This document shows, one piece after another, positions 5,757 to 10,000 of a stretch of 10,000 bases of DNA. The first letter of the stretch is position 1. Every line of letters begins with the position of its first letter. Location of the stretch: contig MU646846.1 in assembly GCA_026770585.1 (NCBI GenBank), positions 145,922-155,921 on the forward strand, written 5' to 3'. Under the pieces are notes generated by a model. That model saw only the letters and a list, made by a program, of their open reading frames with translations. It was not told where the DNA came from and made no database searches. The stretch is from Baffinella frigidus. Its lineage: Eukaryota; Cryptophyceae; Cryptomonadales; Baffinellaceae. The position numbers were made by a program, and so were the translations under genes.

Positions 5757-5848
5757 CTGAAAGGCCCTTCCTGGGCGATTGTAACCCCCAGCTCATTCCT
5801 TGCTTGATCCTTGAGCTGTGTGATATCCAACCAGGAAGGGCCTTTCAG
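5757..5848. repeat. Perfect 18-bp inverted repeat flanking a 56-bp interior
   Basis: CTGAAAGGCCCTTCCTGG (5757-5774) and CCAGGAAGGGCCTTTCAG (5831-5848) are exact reverse complements. The unit is 92 bp, the size of a small MITE or a strong hairpin, but I see no clear target-site duplication. It lies in the intron 5729-6018. Confidence 0.85.
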
Positions 5849-5917
5849 ATGGAAAAGGAGTGATGGTAACTCAGAGCAGATTCCTTGCTTGATGCGTGAG
5901 CTGTGTGATATCCAACC
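5795..5917 (+). repeat. 38-bp direct repeat in intron 5729-6018
   Basis: ATTCCTTGCTTGATCCTTGA and the following 18 bases (5795-5832) recur at 5880-5917 with two mismatches, 85 bp apart. The first copy overlaps the right arm of the 18-bp inverted repeat by two bases. The second runs into the duplicated acceptor CCACCAGGCGT. Confidence 0.85.
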
Positions 5918-5921
5918 CCCG

Positions 5922-5939
5922 CCACCAGGCGTCGAACAC
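5922..5939 (+). repeat. Upstream copy of the acceptor and 5' edge of exon 6019
   Basis: CCACCAGGCGTCGAACAC matches CCACCAGGCGTGGAACAC (6012-6029) at 17 of 18 bases. A telomere-like block (5943-6002) lies exactly between the copies. The copy could still act as an acceptor (G-V-E-H), but its frame runs into repeat. Confidence 0.85.
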
Positions 5940-5942
5940 AAA

Positions 5943-6002
5943 CCATAAACATGAACCCTAAACCCTGAACCCTGAACCATGAACCCTAAACCCTAAACCC
6001 TA
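5943..6002 (+). repeat. Telomere-like block T5, flanked by a direct repeat
   Basis: About 60 bp of CCCTAAA, CCCTGAA and CCATGAA units, flanked on both sides by the CCACCAGGCGT(C/G)GAACAC duplication and followed by a poly-C run. The layout resembles insertion of telomere-like DNA with duplication of the site. Confidence 0.85.
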
Positions 6003-6018
6003 CCCCCCCCCCCACCAG

Positions 6019-6084
6019 GCGTGGAACACTTCCCGTGTGGCAACGAGCTTTACAATCCGCTCGTCCCCACGGATCGCACTACAT
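6019..6084 (+). CDS. Exon: V-E-H-F-P-C-G-N-E-L-Y-N-P segment
   Basis: After a strong acceptor (poly-C and CACCAG), phase 1 entry completes Gly and reads V-E-H-F-P-C-G-N-E-L-Y-N-P-L-V-P-T-D-R-T plus T. The donor ACAT|GTTCTC is weak by sequence. It is followed 49 nt later by a very good pyrimidine tract and CAG (6131-6133), and the phase 1 join makes Tyr then L-P-A-P-N-L-H-N-Q. If unspliced, the frame continues with more Cys residues to a TGA near 6165, so intron retention is a real alternative. Confidence 0.6.
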
Positions 6085-6133
6085 GTTCTCGCCCCCCTCC
6101 CACCCCTCTTCTTTTCGCCCACGCGAAGTGCAG

Positions 6134-6178
6134 ATCTCCCTGCGCCAAATCTCCACAATCAGCTTGACGGTGAGATTG
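6134..6178 (+). CDS. Micro-exon: L-P-A-P-N-L-H-N-Q-L-D-G-E-I
   Basis: 45 nt between the acceptor TTCGCCCACGCGAAGTGCAG and the near-consensus donor ATTG|GTAAGT. Entry and exit are both phase 1, matching the exons on either side (6019-6084 and 6352 onward). The upstream intron is only 49 nt, similar to the predicted introns at 7970-8014 (45 nt) and 9517-9569 (53 nt). Confidence 0.62.
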
Positions 6179-6246
6179 GTAAGTTTTCTATGATCTGCAA
6201 AGCTCGAATGGCTCCAACAAAGACCACCGCTTCCGCTCCTCCCCAG

Positions 6247-6331
6247 GCTCCTAAACCCTAAAACCTACAGCCTAAACCCTAAACCGTAAAACCAAAACCC
6301 CAAACCGAACCCTAAACCCGAACCCTAAACC
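6247..6331 (+). repeat. Telomere-like block T6
   Basis: CCCTAAAACC, CCCTAAACCG and CCCGAA units fill the intron 6179-6351. An acceptor-like CTTCCGCTCCTCCCCAG lies just before the block (about 6230-6246). It resembles the real acceptor after it, CTTCCGCGGTGCTCTCCGCAG (6331-6351), which suggests another duplicated boundary. Confidence 0.8.
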
Positions 6332-6351
6332 TTCCGCGGTGCTCTCCGCAG

Positions 6352-6536
6352 CGTGCTGCCTGCCCAACGTCACGCAACTCTACCGCCCAATCCAGCCGTT
6401 CCAAGACTACATCAGCATCGCGCAGGCGCCCGGAGGCGCTCTCGAGAACTGCTCTGCCTCGCCACCGCCCTCTTCCTGGATCGCCCCTACGGATTTCGTC
6501 GAGGTGATCCAGCCCCCGACCTTGCTCCCTACCCAG
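6352..6536 (+). CDS. Exon: C-C-L-P-N-V-T-Q-L-Y-R-P segment, Cys/Pro-containing
   Basis: After GTGCTCTCCGCAG, phase 1 entry gives Ala and then C-C-L-P-N-V-T-Q-L-Y-R-P-I-Q-P-F-Q, D-Y-I-S-I-A-Q-A-P-G-G-A-L-E-N-C and S-A-S-P-P-P-S-S-W-I-A-P-T-D-F-V-E-V. Third positions are mostly G/C, and NVT and NCS are glycosylation sequons, fitting an extracellular protein. Two phase 0 donors are possible, GAG|GTGATC (6503) and CCCAG|GTTGCC (6536); I use the longer. This is the longest clean non-repetitive frame in its neighbourhood. No family is recognised. Confidence 0.65.
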
Positions 6537-6635
6537 GTTGCCTGTGATCCAATCAGGGCTTACTCTGCCTGCTATCGTCTGATTTGCAATGACAGCCCTC
6601 ATTCCTCCTGTTCCCGAACATCGACTCACCAACCT

Positions 6636-6715
6636 GATGCTAGATGCTAGATGCTAGATACTAGATACTATCTATGCTAGATGCTAGATACGATGCTGCT
6701 AGATGCTATACTAGA
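6636..6715. repeat. ATGCTAG microsatellite
   Basis: About 80 bp of ATGCTAG / ATACTAG / ATGCTGCTAG units with small length changes. It lies within the predicted intron 6537-6765 and shows no coding character. Confidence 0.92.
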
Positions 6716-6765
6716 GGCTTGCTTGCCGCTTGAAGCCTGACGCAAACACTTCGCGTGCGAAACAG

Positions 6766-6869
6766 GACAAGTTCCCAGACATGCCTCTCTCGGGCGTGCG
6801 CGTCTGGCTTGACGAACCGTACGCGCGAATCTGGAGGGGCCTTGCCAGGCTCGACGATCACGAACTCAG
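6766..6869 (+). CDS. Exon: V-R-V-W-L-D-E-P-Y-A-R-I-W segment
   Basis: The frame reads D-K-F-P-D-M-P-L-S-G-V-R-V-W-L-D-E-P and then Y-A-R-I-W-R-G-L-A-R-L-D-D-H-E-L, a convincing protein sequence with GC-rich third positions. Two acceptors give the needed phase 0, GAAACAG (6765) and TTGAAG (6735). Both have weak pyrimidine tracts because the microsatellite lies just upstream. The donor CTCAG|GTCTCT is phase 2, and the frame closes at a TAA soon after. No family is recognised. Confidence 0.6.
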
Positions 6870-6961
6870 GTCTCTCCCTGAATCCTAAACTCCATACGAA
6901 CCCGAAGTTTGACTCGGATCAGTTAACTTGGCCACTGTTAGGACTTTCACAACAGAAACTG

Positions 6962-7012
6962 TGAAACCGTAAAACCTGCACCATAAACCGTAAACCGTGA
7001 ACCGTAAATACG
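6962..7012 (+). repeat. Telomere-like block T7 (ACCGTAAA variant)
   Basis: About 50 bp of ACCGTAAA / ACCATAAA / ACCGTGAA units, a variant with CGT replacing CCT. Unlike the other blocks it contains GT dinucleotides. Confidence 0.75.
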
Positions 7013-7100
7013 GTCTCTCCTTGCTCTTTGCCACCCCCAGAACGGCCCTCCCTCCCACCTGCAAGCTTCTTACCCTCTCCATTCTAGCCGATGCACGCTC

Positions 7101-7270
7101 CCCAACCCTGAGCCCTGGAACCTAACCTCTCAACCCTCAACCCCTCAACCCCTTAACCCTCACCCATCAACCCTCAACCCTCAACCCGCAACCCTCAAAC
7201 CTCAACCCTCATCCCTCAACCCTCAACCCTCAACCCTCAACCCTGGACCCTAAATCTTGATCCCTCACCA
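7101..7270 (+). repeat. Telomere-like block T8 (CCCTCAA variant)
   Basis: About 170 bp dominated by CAACCCT (CCCTCAA) units with CCCTGGA and CCCTAAA variants. It lies in the predicted intron 6870-7372. An exon-like stretch at 7042-7125 (after GCCACCCCCAG; T-A-L-P-P-T-C-K-L-L and a stop) precedes it and could be an alternative last exon. Confidence 0.88.
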
Positions 7271-7372
7271 CTAAACCCTCAGCAGACCCTGAGCAAAGAA
7301 CCCTCAGCACACAGCCTCGCACTTCCCACCCTTGCGCGCTCATCCCAACCCACAATGATCGTTTCTCGGCAG

Positions 7373-7430
7373 GCAACACGCTGCAATGCTTGGAGAGACG
7401 GGCGGTTCGCACACGATTACAACTTTCCTG
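7373..7430 (+). CDS. Exon: H-A-A-M-L-G-E-T-G-G-S-H-T segment
   Basis: After GTTTCTCGGCAG, phase 2 entry completes Arg and reads Q-H-A-A-M-L-G-E-T-G-G-S-H-T-I-T-T-F-L. The donor CTG|GTCCAG is phase 0. A second frame in the same interval (C-N-A-W-R-D-G-R-F-A-H-D-Y) is also protein-like, so frame choice rests on the phase match with exon 6766. The 20-bp array follows the donor closely. Without the splice, the chosen frame stays open to a TGA near 7587. Confidence 0.42.
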
Positions 7431-7450
7431 GTCCAGCCCCAATCACTTCC

Positions 7451-7524
7451 CGAGGCGGGCCAATCTACCCCGAGGCGGGCCTATCTATCCCGAGGCGGGC
7501 CTATCCATCCTGAAGCGGGCCTTG
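7451..7524 (+). repeat. 20-bp tandem array, about 3.7 copies
   Basis: CGAGGCGGGCCAATCTACCC (7451-7470) is repeated at 7471, 7491 and, partly, 7511, with a few substitutions. The unit is not a multiple of three, so the peptide frame rotates between copies. It is most likely intronic. Confidence 0.9.
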
Positions 7525-7589
7525 ACCTCAAGGTGCCGCGGGTCTCCTACCGGACCCTTACAACAACCTCGATAACTGCCATACTGTGA

Positions 7590-7670
7590 GAACAATTATA
7601 ACCTTGAACAGTTATAACCTTGACATCTGTCACACCTTGACAGCTATCGCTTAACCGTGAGGAGTGTTAA
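7590..7670 (+). repeat. Weak repeats of AGTTATAACCTTGACA
   Basis: ATTATAACCTTGAACAG, GTTATAACCTTGACATC and CACACCTTGACAGC follow one another from about 7596 to 7645. This is a diverged 18-20-bp repeat in the predicted intron 7431-7856. I see nothing else there except a Cys-poor stretch without clear exons. Confidence 0.55.
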
Positions 7671-7856
7671 CCCCTGCCTGCGGCAGGGTCTGGCGCACTT
7701 CTCTCCGACGGGAGCAACCACCTTCCTTGACTCTGCCGCATCGCAACAAAGGTGCCAGCCACCACTTGACTGATTCCAGCAGCTACTAAATCAGTTCAGT
7801 AATCGCCACCTGGTGCAATCACTCGCCCCGATTTCAGCGTGTAGGACTGATACCAG

Positions 7857-7969
7857 CGTCGCCCCAATTCAGCGATCGCACCGGGCTTCGTGAAGAGTCC
7901 AGCTCCTAGCCCTCCGAACGTCGACGGCAACATAGACCTGCGGGATTTTGTTAGGTTATGGGGCCGATG
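7857..7969 (+). CDS. Exon: EF-hand/dockerin-like calcium loop
   Basis: After GACTGATACCAG, phase 0 reading gives R-R-P-N-S-A-I-A-P-G-F-V-K, a Pro-rich linker, then N-V-D-G-N-I-D-L-R-D-F-V-R-L-W-G-R. N-x-D-G-x-I-x-x-x-D-F-x-x-L fits the calcium loop of EF-hands and type I dockerins at positions 3, 5, 6, 8 and 12. Position 1 is Pro rather than Asp, so binding may be weak. The donor CGATG|GTGAAG is phase 2 and matches the exon at 8015 after a 45-nt intron. Without it the frame ends at TGA 7971-7973, a possible gene end. A - strand frame here is also open, but it lacks any known motif. Confidence 0.5.
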
Positions 7970-8014
7970 GTGAAGCAGTAACCTCTGAGCGCGGGGTGTC
8001 ACCTCACGTGGCAG

Positions 8015-8061
8015 CATCGTCCTGACCAAGACCGACTTCTTCTCTGTCTCGTTCCTCGCGG
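8015..8061 (+). CDS. Short exon: I-V-L-T-K-T-D-F-F-S-V-S-F-L-A
   Basis: 47 nt after CTCACGTGGCAG, with phase 2 entry, reading I-V-L-T-K-T-D-F-F-S-V-S-F-L-A with mostly C-ending codons. The donor GCGG|GTGCCC is phase 1 and joins exon 8524 to give Asp-L-W-V-G-E-P. The preceding intron (7970-8014) contains a branch-like CAGTAACCT. No family is recognised. Confidence 0.5.
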
Positions 8062-8089
8062 GTGCCCTTCCCCTCTCTCATGTCAGTCA

Positions 8090-8215
8090 AAGTATTGATT
8101 AAGTTTGTTTGTGGTAACGAAAAATGCTACACAGATGCTCTGCTTAAATAGTATGATCTGATTGTGTAGTAACTTTTTGTTGCCCACAAGCGATTCACGG
8201 ATACTTTCATGGAGA
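8090..8215. other. AT-rich intronic stretch
   Basis: This stretch is clearly more AT-rich than the rest of the window, with many T/A-ending triplets. It lies at the start of the predicted intron 8062-8523. On the - strand a frame reads L-V-G-N-K-K-L-L, which weakly recalls the (CT)n-ended element, but there is no CT tract. I see no gene in it. Confidence 0.4.
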
Positions 8216-8254
8216 TTGACCCGCTTTCTCACCATGCCATCACTGCATTTCGAA

Positions 8255-8401
8255 CCTTTCTCGACAGTGGTAGGCATCACCTTTCTCGACAGTGGTAGGC
8301 ATCACCTTTCTCGACAGTGGTAGGCATCCCTTTCTCGACAGTGGTAGGCATCCCTTTCTCGACAGTGGTAGGCATCCCTTTCTCGACAGTGGTAGGCATC
8401 A
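8255..8401 (-). repeat. 24/25-bp tandem array, six copies
   Basis: CCTTTCTCGACAGTGGTAGGCATC(A) is repeated six times at 8255, 8280, 8305, 8329, 8353 and 8377, with unit lengths 25, 25, 24, 24, 24 and 25 and no internal substitutions. On the - strand the 24-bp units read M-P-T-T-V-E-K-G repeatedly, but the 25-bp units shift the frame, which argues against coding. The sequence identity indicates a recent expansion. There are no spacers, so it is not a CRISPR array. Confidence 0.95.
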
Positions 8402-8523
8402 CCTGACCAGAACCGCAAAATGGGAATAGACTCGGCCCAGAAACGTTTGTAAACGCCATGTAGTGATCCAGCAAATTTGTCTAGATACTGGACTCGTTTT
8501 TTGTATCTCTGCCTCCCTTTCAG

Positions 8524-8576
8524 ATTTGTGGGTAGGGGAACCCCGACATGGGCGTCGTGGCTATTCACGTGCGCAC
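8524..8576 (+). CDS. Exon: L-W-V-G-E-P-R-H-G-R-R-G-Y-S-R-A-H
   Basis: Bounded by the textbook acceptor CTCTGCCTCCCTTTCAG and a good donor, CGCAC|GTGAGC. Phase 1 entry gives Asp and then L-W-V-G-E-P-R-H-G-R-R-G-Y-S-R-A-H with phase 0 exit, matching the exons at 8015 and 9269. A second frame is also open (F-V-G-R-G-T-P-T-W-A-S-W), so the frame depends on the neighbours. The splice signals are among the best in the window. Confidence 0.58.
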
Positions 8577-8631
8577 GTGAGCATCCTCCCTTGCTTGAGG
8601 TCCTGGGCCCATATGCAGAGTTCTCAAACGC

Positions 8632-8704
8632 TAGCGTGCCCTAGCATACCTCTCTCTAGTGTGCCCTCGCACCTCTCGCTAGGAGTGAGGGTATACTAGA
8701 GAGA
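8632..8704. repeat. CTAG(C/T)GTGCCCT repeat and imperfect hairpin
   Basis: CTAGCGTGCCCTAGCATACC (8632) and CTAGTGTGCCCTCGCACCTC (8657) are tandem-like copies. The second can pair with GTGAGGGTATACTAGAGAG (8685-8703). It lies in intron 8577-9268; no role is evident. Confidence 0.6.
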
Positions 8705-8942
8705 TTCTACGTGCCTGAATTAGAGATAGGTTGAATTTCCGGATGTGAAAGGAGGTTGGGTGAGCAGGTACGAATCAGTACAACTTTTTCAACTACTGCA
8801 ACATGCGCCTCCATCAGGTGATCCCTCTTTCCCTCTTTGAAACGAATCGTTCAACATGACGTCGCACACCACTTGGGCAATGTATCAGCGGCACACGCTG
8901 GAACAAGAAATTCAGGCAGGGTCTGATACACAACGCATACAC

Positions 8943-9090
8943 CACATTTAGGAAAAGGAATATGAGGGATAGGTGTGTCCTGGCGTTGATGTATTCAAGT
9001 ACCCATGGCGCGAGTTCGGTCCGCTGAATCATCTCGGTGATGAAGTGGATCCGGGGCAGTTGGTCGTTAATAAAGAACTCTCTCCCTGTC
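8943..9090 (+). repeat. (CT)n-ended element, copy R4 (long form)
   Basis: Starts CACATTTAGGAA, continues AGGTGTGTCCTGGC, GATGTATTCAAGTACCCATG, GCGCGAG, GGTCCGCTGAATCATC and GGTGATGAAGTGGAT, and ends CAGTTGGTCGTTAATAAAGA followed by ACTCTCTCCCTGTCCT. It shares its left half with R5 and its centre with R1 and R6. ATTCAAGTACC resembles a tRNA-type B box, as does ATTCAAATC in R6, so a tRNA-related SINE is possible but unproven. Confidence 0.75.
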
Positions 9091-9143
9091 CTCGCCGTTA
9101 GAGACACCCCTCCCGCCCAGGAACCTACAGCAGGCCTATGGAA

Positions 9144-9222
9144 CACATTTAGGAAGAGGGACCTGAAGGAAAGGTGTGTCCTGGCTTTTTGGTACTTAAT
9201 TCAGGACCAGTTGGTCGGCAAT

Positions 9223-9256
<34 letters not shown>
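9144..9256 (+). repeat. (CT)n-ended element, copy R5 (short form)
   Basis: Starts CACATTTAGGAAGAGGGACC, shares AGGTGTGTCCTGGC with R4, lacks R4's central GATGTATTCAAG..GAAGTGG part, and ends ACCAGTTGGTCGGCAATAAA followed by GAA and a pure CT tract of about 28 bp (9229-9256). GTCCTGGCGCAG then leads straight into the predicted exon 9269, so the element's tail serves as the pyrimidine tract. Confidence 0.8.
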
Positions 9257-9259
<3 letters not shown>

Positions 9260-9268
9260 CTGGCGCAG

Positions 9269-9304
9269 GTGCTCTCCACCTCGACGGGCAACAAGCACAT
9301 CCAG
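9269..9304 (+). CDS. Micro-exon: V-L-S-T-S-T-G-N-K-H-I-Q
   Basis: 36 nt between a long CT tract with GGCGCAG and the donor ATCCAG|GTCCTT. It reads V-L-S-T-S-T-G-N-K-H-I-Q in phase 0 on both sides, matching exon 8524 (phase 0 exit) and exon 9463 (phase 0 entry). It is too short to judge alone; support comes from the splice signals and the two phase matches. Confidence 0.5.
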
Positions 9305-9329
9305 GTCCTTCCTCCCCCCCCCCCTGAAT

Positions 9330-9400
9330 GAGAAGCAATAACGATTCATCGTGAACGTGAAGCAACAACGATTCACCTAAACGTGAAGCAACAACGATCC
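9330..9400 (+). repeat. 26/27-bp tandem repeat, about 2.7 copies
   Basis: G(A/T)GAAGCAA(T/C)AACGATTC plus a variable part occurs at 9330, 9357 and 9383; the third copy is truncated. It lies in the predicted intron 9305-9462, after a poly-C run. Confidence 0.9.
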
Positions 9401-9462
9401 AAGTTGGTTGAATTGATCTTACTTGTTCCTGTCCGTGCTTCGAATCTCAGTCCATTCTACAG

Positions 9463-9537
9463 AAAGGCGAGGTGTTTGTTTGTGTTGGGGGAAATCAAAA
9501 CCTTGAGGACCTAAAGGTCTGCAGTGCGTGCGGAGAG
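9463..9537 (+). CDS. Exon: G-E-V-F-V-C-V-G-G-N-Q-N-L-E-D-L-K with C-x-x-C
   Basis: After TCCATTCTACAG, phase 0 reading gives K-G-E-V-F-V-C-V-G-G-N-Q-N-L-E-D-L-K and then V-C-S-A-C-G-E. Three ends are possible: AAAG|GTCTGC at 9516, GAGAG|GTGACT at 9537, or read-through to TGA 9616-9618 as a last exon. With the 9516 donor and the acceptor CCTCCGCCTAG (9569), a 53-nt intron would lead in phase 0 to K-C-L-A-R-R-K-A-P-S-L-S-T-Y-G-M. The C-x-x-C could bind zinc or form a disulfide. No family is recognised. Confidence 0.5.
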
Positions 9538-9569
9538 GTGACTGATTCTACACACACGCCTCCGCCTAG

Positions 9570-9640
9570 AAGTGTCTCGCACGACGAAAAGCTCCCTCGC
9601 TGTCGACCTATGGCATGACTCTCTGCAACGAGTTGCGTTC
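9570..9640 (+). CDS. Candidate exon: K-C-L-A-R-R-K-A-P-S-L-S-T-Y-G-M
   Basis: This would follow the pyrimidine-rich acceptor CACACGCCTCCGCCTAG in phase 0, giving K-C-L-A-R-R-K-A-P-S-L-S-T-Y-G-M and then T-L-C-N-E-L-R before a TGA. It is an alternative to reading straight through from exon 9463. A second frame here (S-S-L-A-V-D-L-W-H-D-S-L) also looks protein-like and has a donor, CTGACG|GTCCAA. The three readings cannot be separated without transcripts. Confidence 0.3.
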
Positions 9641-9712
9641 CTGACGGTCCAACCTCCGCATGTCTGGGCAGTATATTGGTGCCGCATTCACGCTCGGAGC
9701 TCAGTACCAGGT

Positions 9713-9850
9713 CCGCAGAGAGAGAGAGTCTTCTTTATTCACAACCAACTGGTCCAATTCCGCTGTGTCACCGGGATGATTTAGCTGGCCGGCCTCGTGC
9801 CATGGGAGATTTGAATTCCCATTTCCCGGTAGCCTACTATCTACCTTCCT
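9713..9850 (-). repeat. (CT)n-ended element, copy R6 (inverted)
   Basis: On the - strand it reads GGTAGATAGTAGGCTACCGG, then ATGGGAATTCAAATCTCCCA (a perfect 6-bp-stem hairpin around ATTCAAATC), GGCACGAGG, CTAAATCATCCCGGTGA, ACCAGTTGGTTGTGAATAAA and a CT tract. It has the best-preserved centre in the window. An A-box-like TAGCGGAGAGTG lies about 65 bp before the B-box-like motif on the same strand. Confidence 0.75.
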
Positions 9851-9987
9851 GTACCAGGTCGTCAAGACACTCTCCGCTAGTTGAAGTTGACCACCCAATC
9901 AGACCTGCATTCCCAAGTAAGCCGACACTCGTCCACACACCCTCCTGAGAGTGTCGCCTGGCCTAGCTGCACGCAGATGATATATAG

Positions 9988-10000
9988 TCGCAGAGAGAGA
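9988..10000 (-). repeat. Start of a further (CT)n-ended copy, cut by the window
   Basis: TCGCAGAGAGAGA at the window end matches the CCGCAGAGAGAGAG junction of inverted copy R6 (9713-9727). A second inverted copy probably continues beyond position 10000. Confidence 0.35.

Noticed and set aside
864-7270. A chromosome end (telomere) in this window
   Set aside because: The CCCTAAA units are degenerate, occur in eight separate blocks and are interleaved with exon-like sequence, so they are interstitial.
8150-8215. Another copy of the (CT)n-ended element on the - strand
   Set aside because: Only CTTGTGGGCAACAAAAAGTT loosely resembles the family end, and there is no CT tract; similarity is too weak to call.
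8255-8401. CRISPR array
   Set aside because: The units are directly adjacent without spacers and the DNA is clearly eukaryotic.
8277-8568. Repeat protein M-P-T-T-V-E-K-G on the - strand
   Set aside because: Some units are 25 bp and break the frame, there is no convincing gene context, and a + strand exon overlaps the far end.
9780-9900. A functional tRNA gene on the - strand
   Set aside because: Only A- and B-box-like motifs are seen. No acceptor stem or anticodon arm can be drawn, so at most it is a tRNA-derived repeat.

Overview
The window is eukaryotic nuclear DNA and contains no bacterial-style genes. The evidence is: very short coding islands of about 45-240 nt, bounded by GT/AG splice signals and joined in matching reading phase; many blocks of degenerate plant-type telomere repeat (CCCTAAA on the + strand, TTTAGGG on the - strand); CT microsatellites; and a dispersed short repeat family. 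The telomere unit plus about 50-55% GC suggests a green-lineage or other alga. A repeat-rich prasinophyte is my guess, and it is low confidence. Every protein call here is a manual splice prediction, unsupported by transcripts.

The main content is a chain of about 24 predicted exons, all on the + strand, running from position 1 (already inside the gene) to about 9537 or 9618. It opens with a mucin-like Ser/Thr/Pro repeat. An EGF C-terminal half and a calcium-binding EGF module follow, the latter split over exons 800-855 and 1221-1277. A long stretch of unrecognised, protein-like exons comes next, including another Cys-rich CxNGGxC segment (5280-5522), an EF-hand/dockerin-like loop (7857-7969) and a CxxC segment (9463-9537). 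The phases match at most junctions (1/1, 0/0, 2/2), so much of this may be one very large gene for an extracellular, modular protein. Two or more genes cannot be excluded. The early part is probably secreted or a surface protein.

The introns carry the non-coding structure. Degenerate CCCTAAA blocks lie at about 864-1196, 2530-2916 (a CCTCACCCC variant), 3099-3254, 3898-4257, 5943-6002, 6247-6331, 6962-7012 and 7101-7270, all in the same orientation relative to the coding strand. Around several exons, the exon edge with its splice site is repeated one to three times inside the neighbouring intron, often with telomere-like sequence between the copies. A dispersed element ending in AATAAAGAA(CT)n occurs in at least six places. 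One copy supplies the pyrimidine tract directly before a predicted exon (9269). A frame-broken ankyrin-repeat sequence lies antisense inside the largest intron (about 4260-4790).

Other local structures are a six-copy 24/25-bp array (8255-8401), a four-copy 20-bp array (7451-7524), an ATGCTAG microsatellite (6636-6715), a three-copy 26-bp array (9330-9400), a perfect 18-bp inverted repeat (5757-5774 / 5831-5848) and an 11-bp-stem hairpin (4812-4840). I see no rRNA gene, no tRNA gene, no CRISPR array and no complete transposon.
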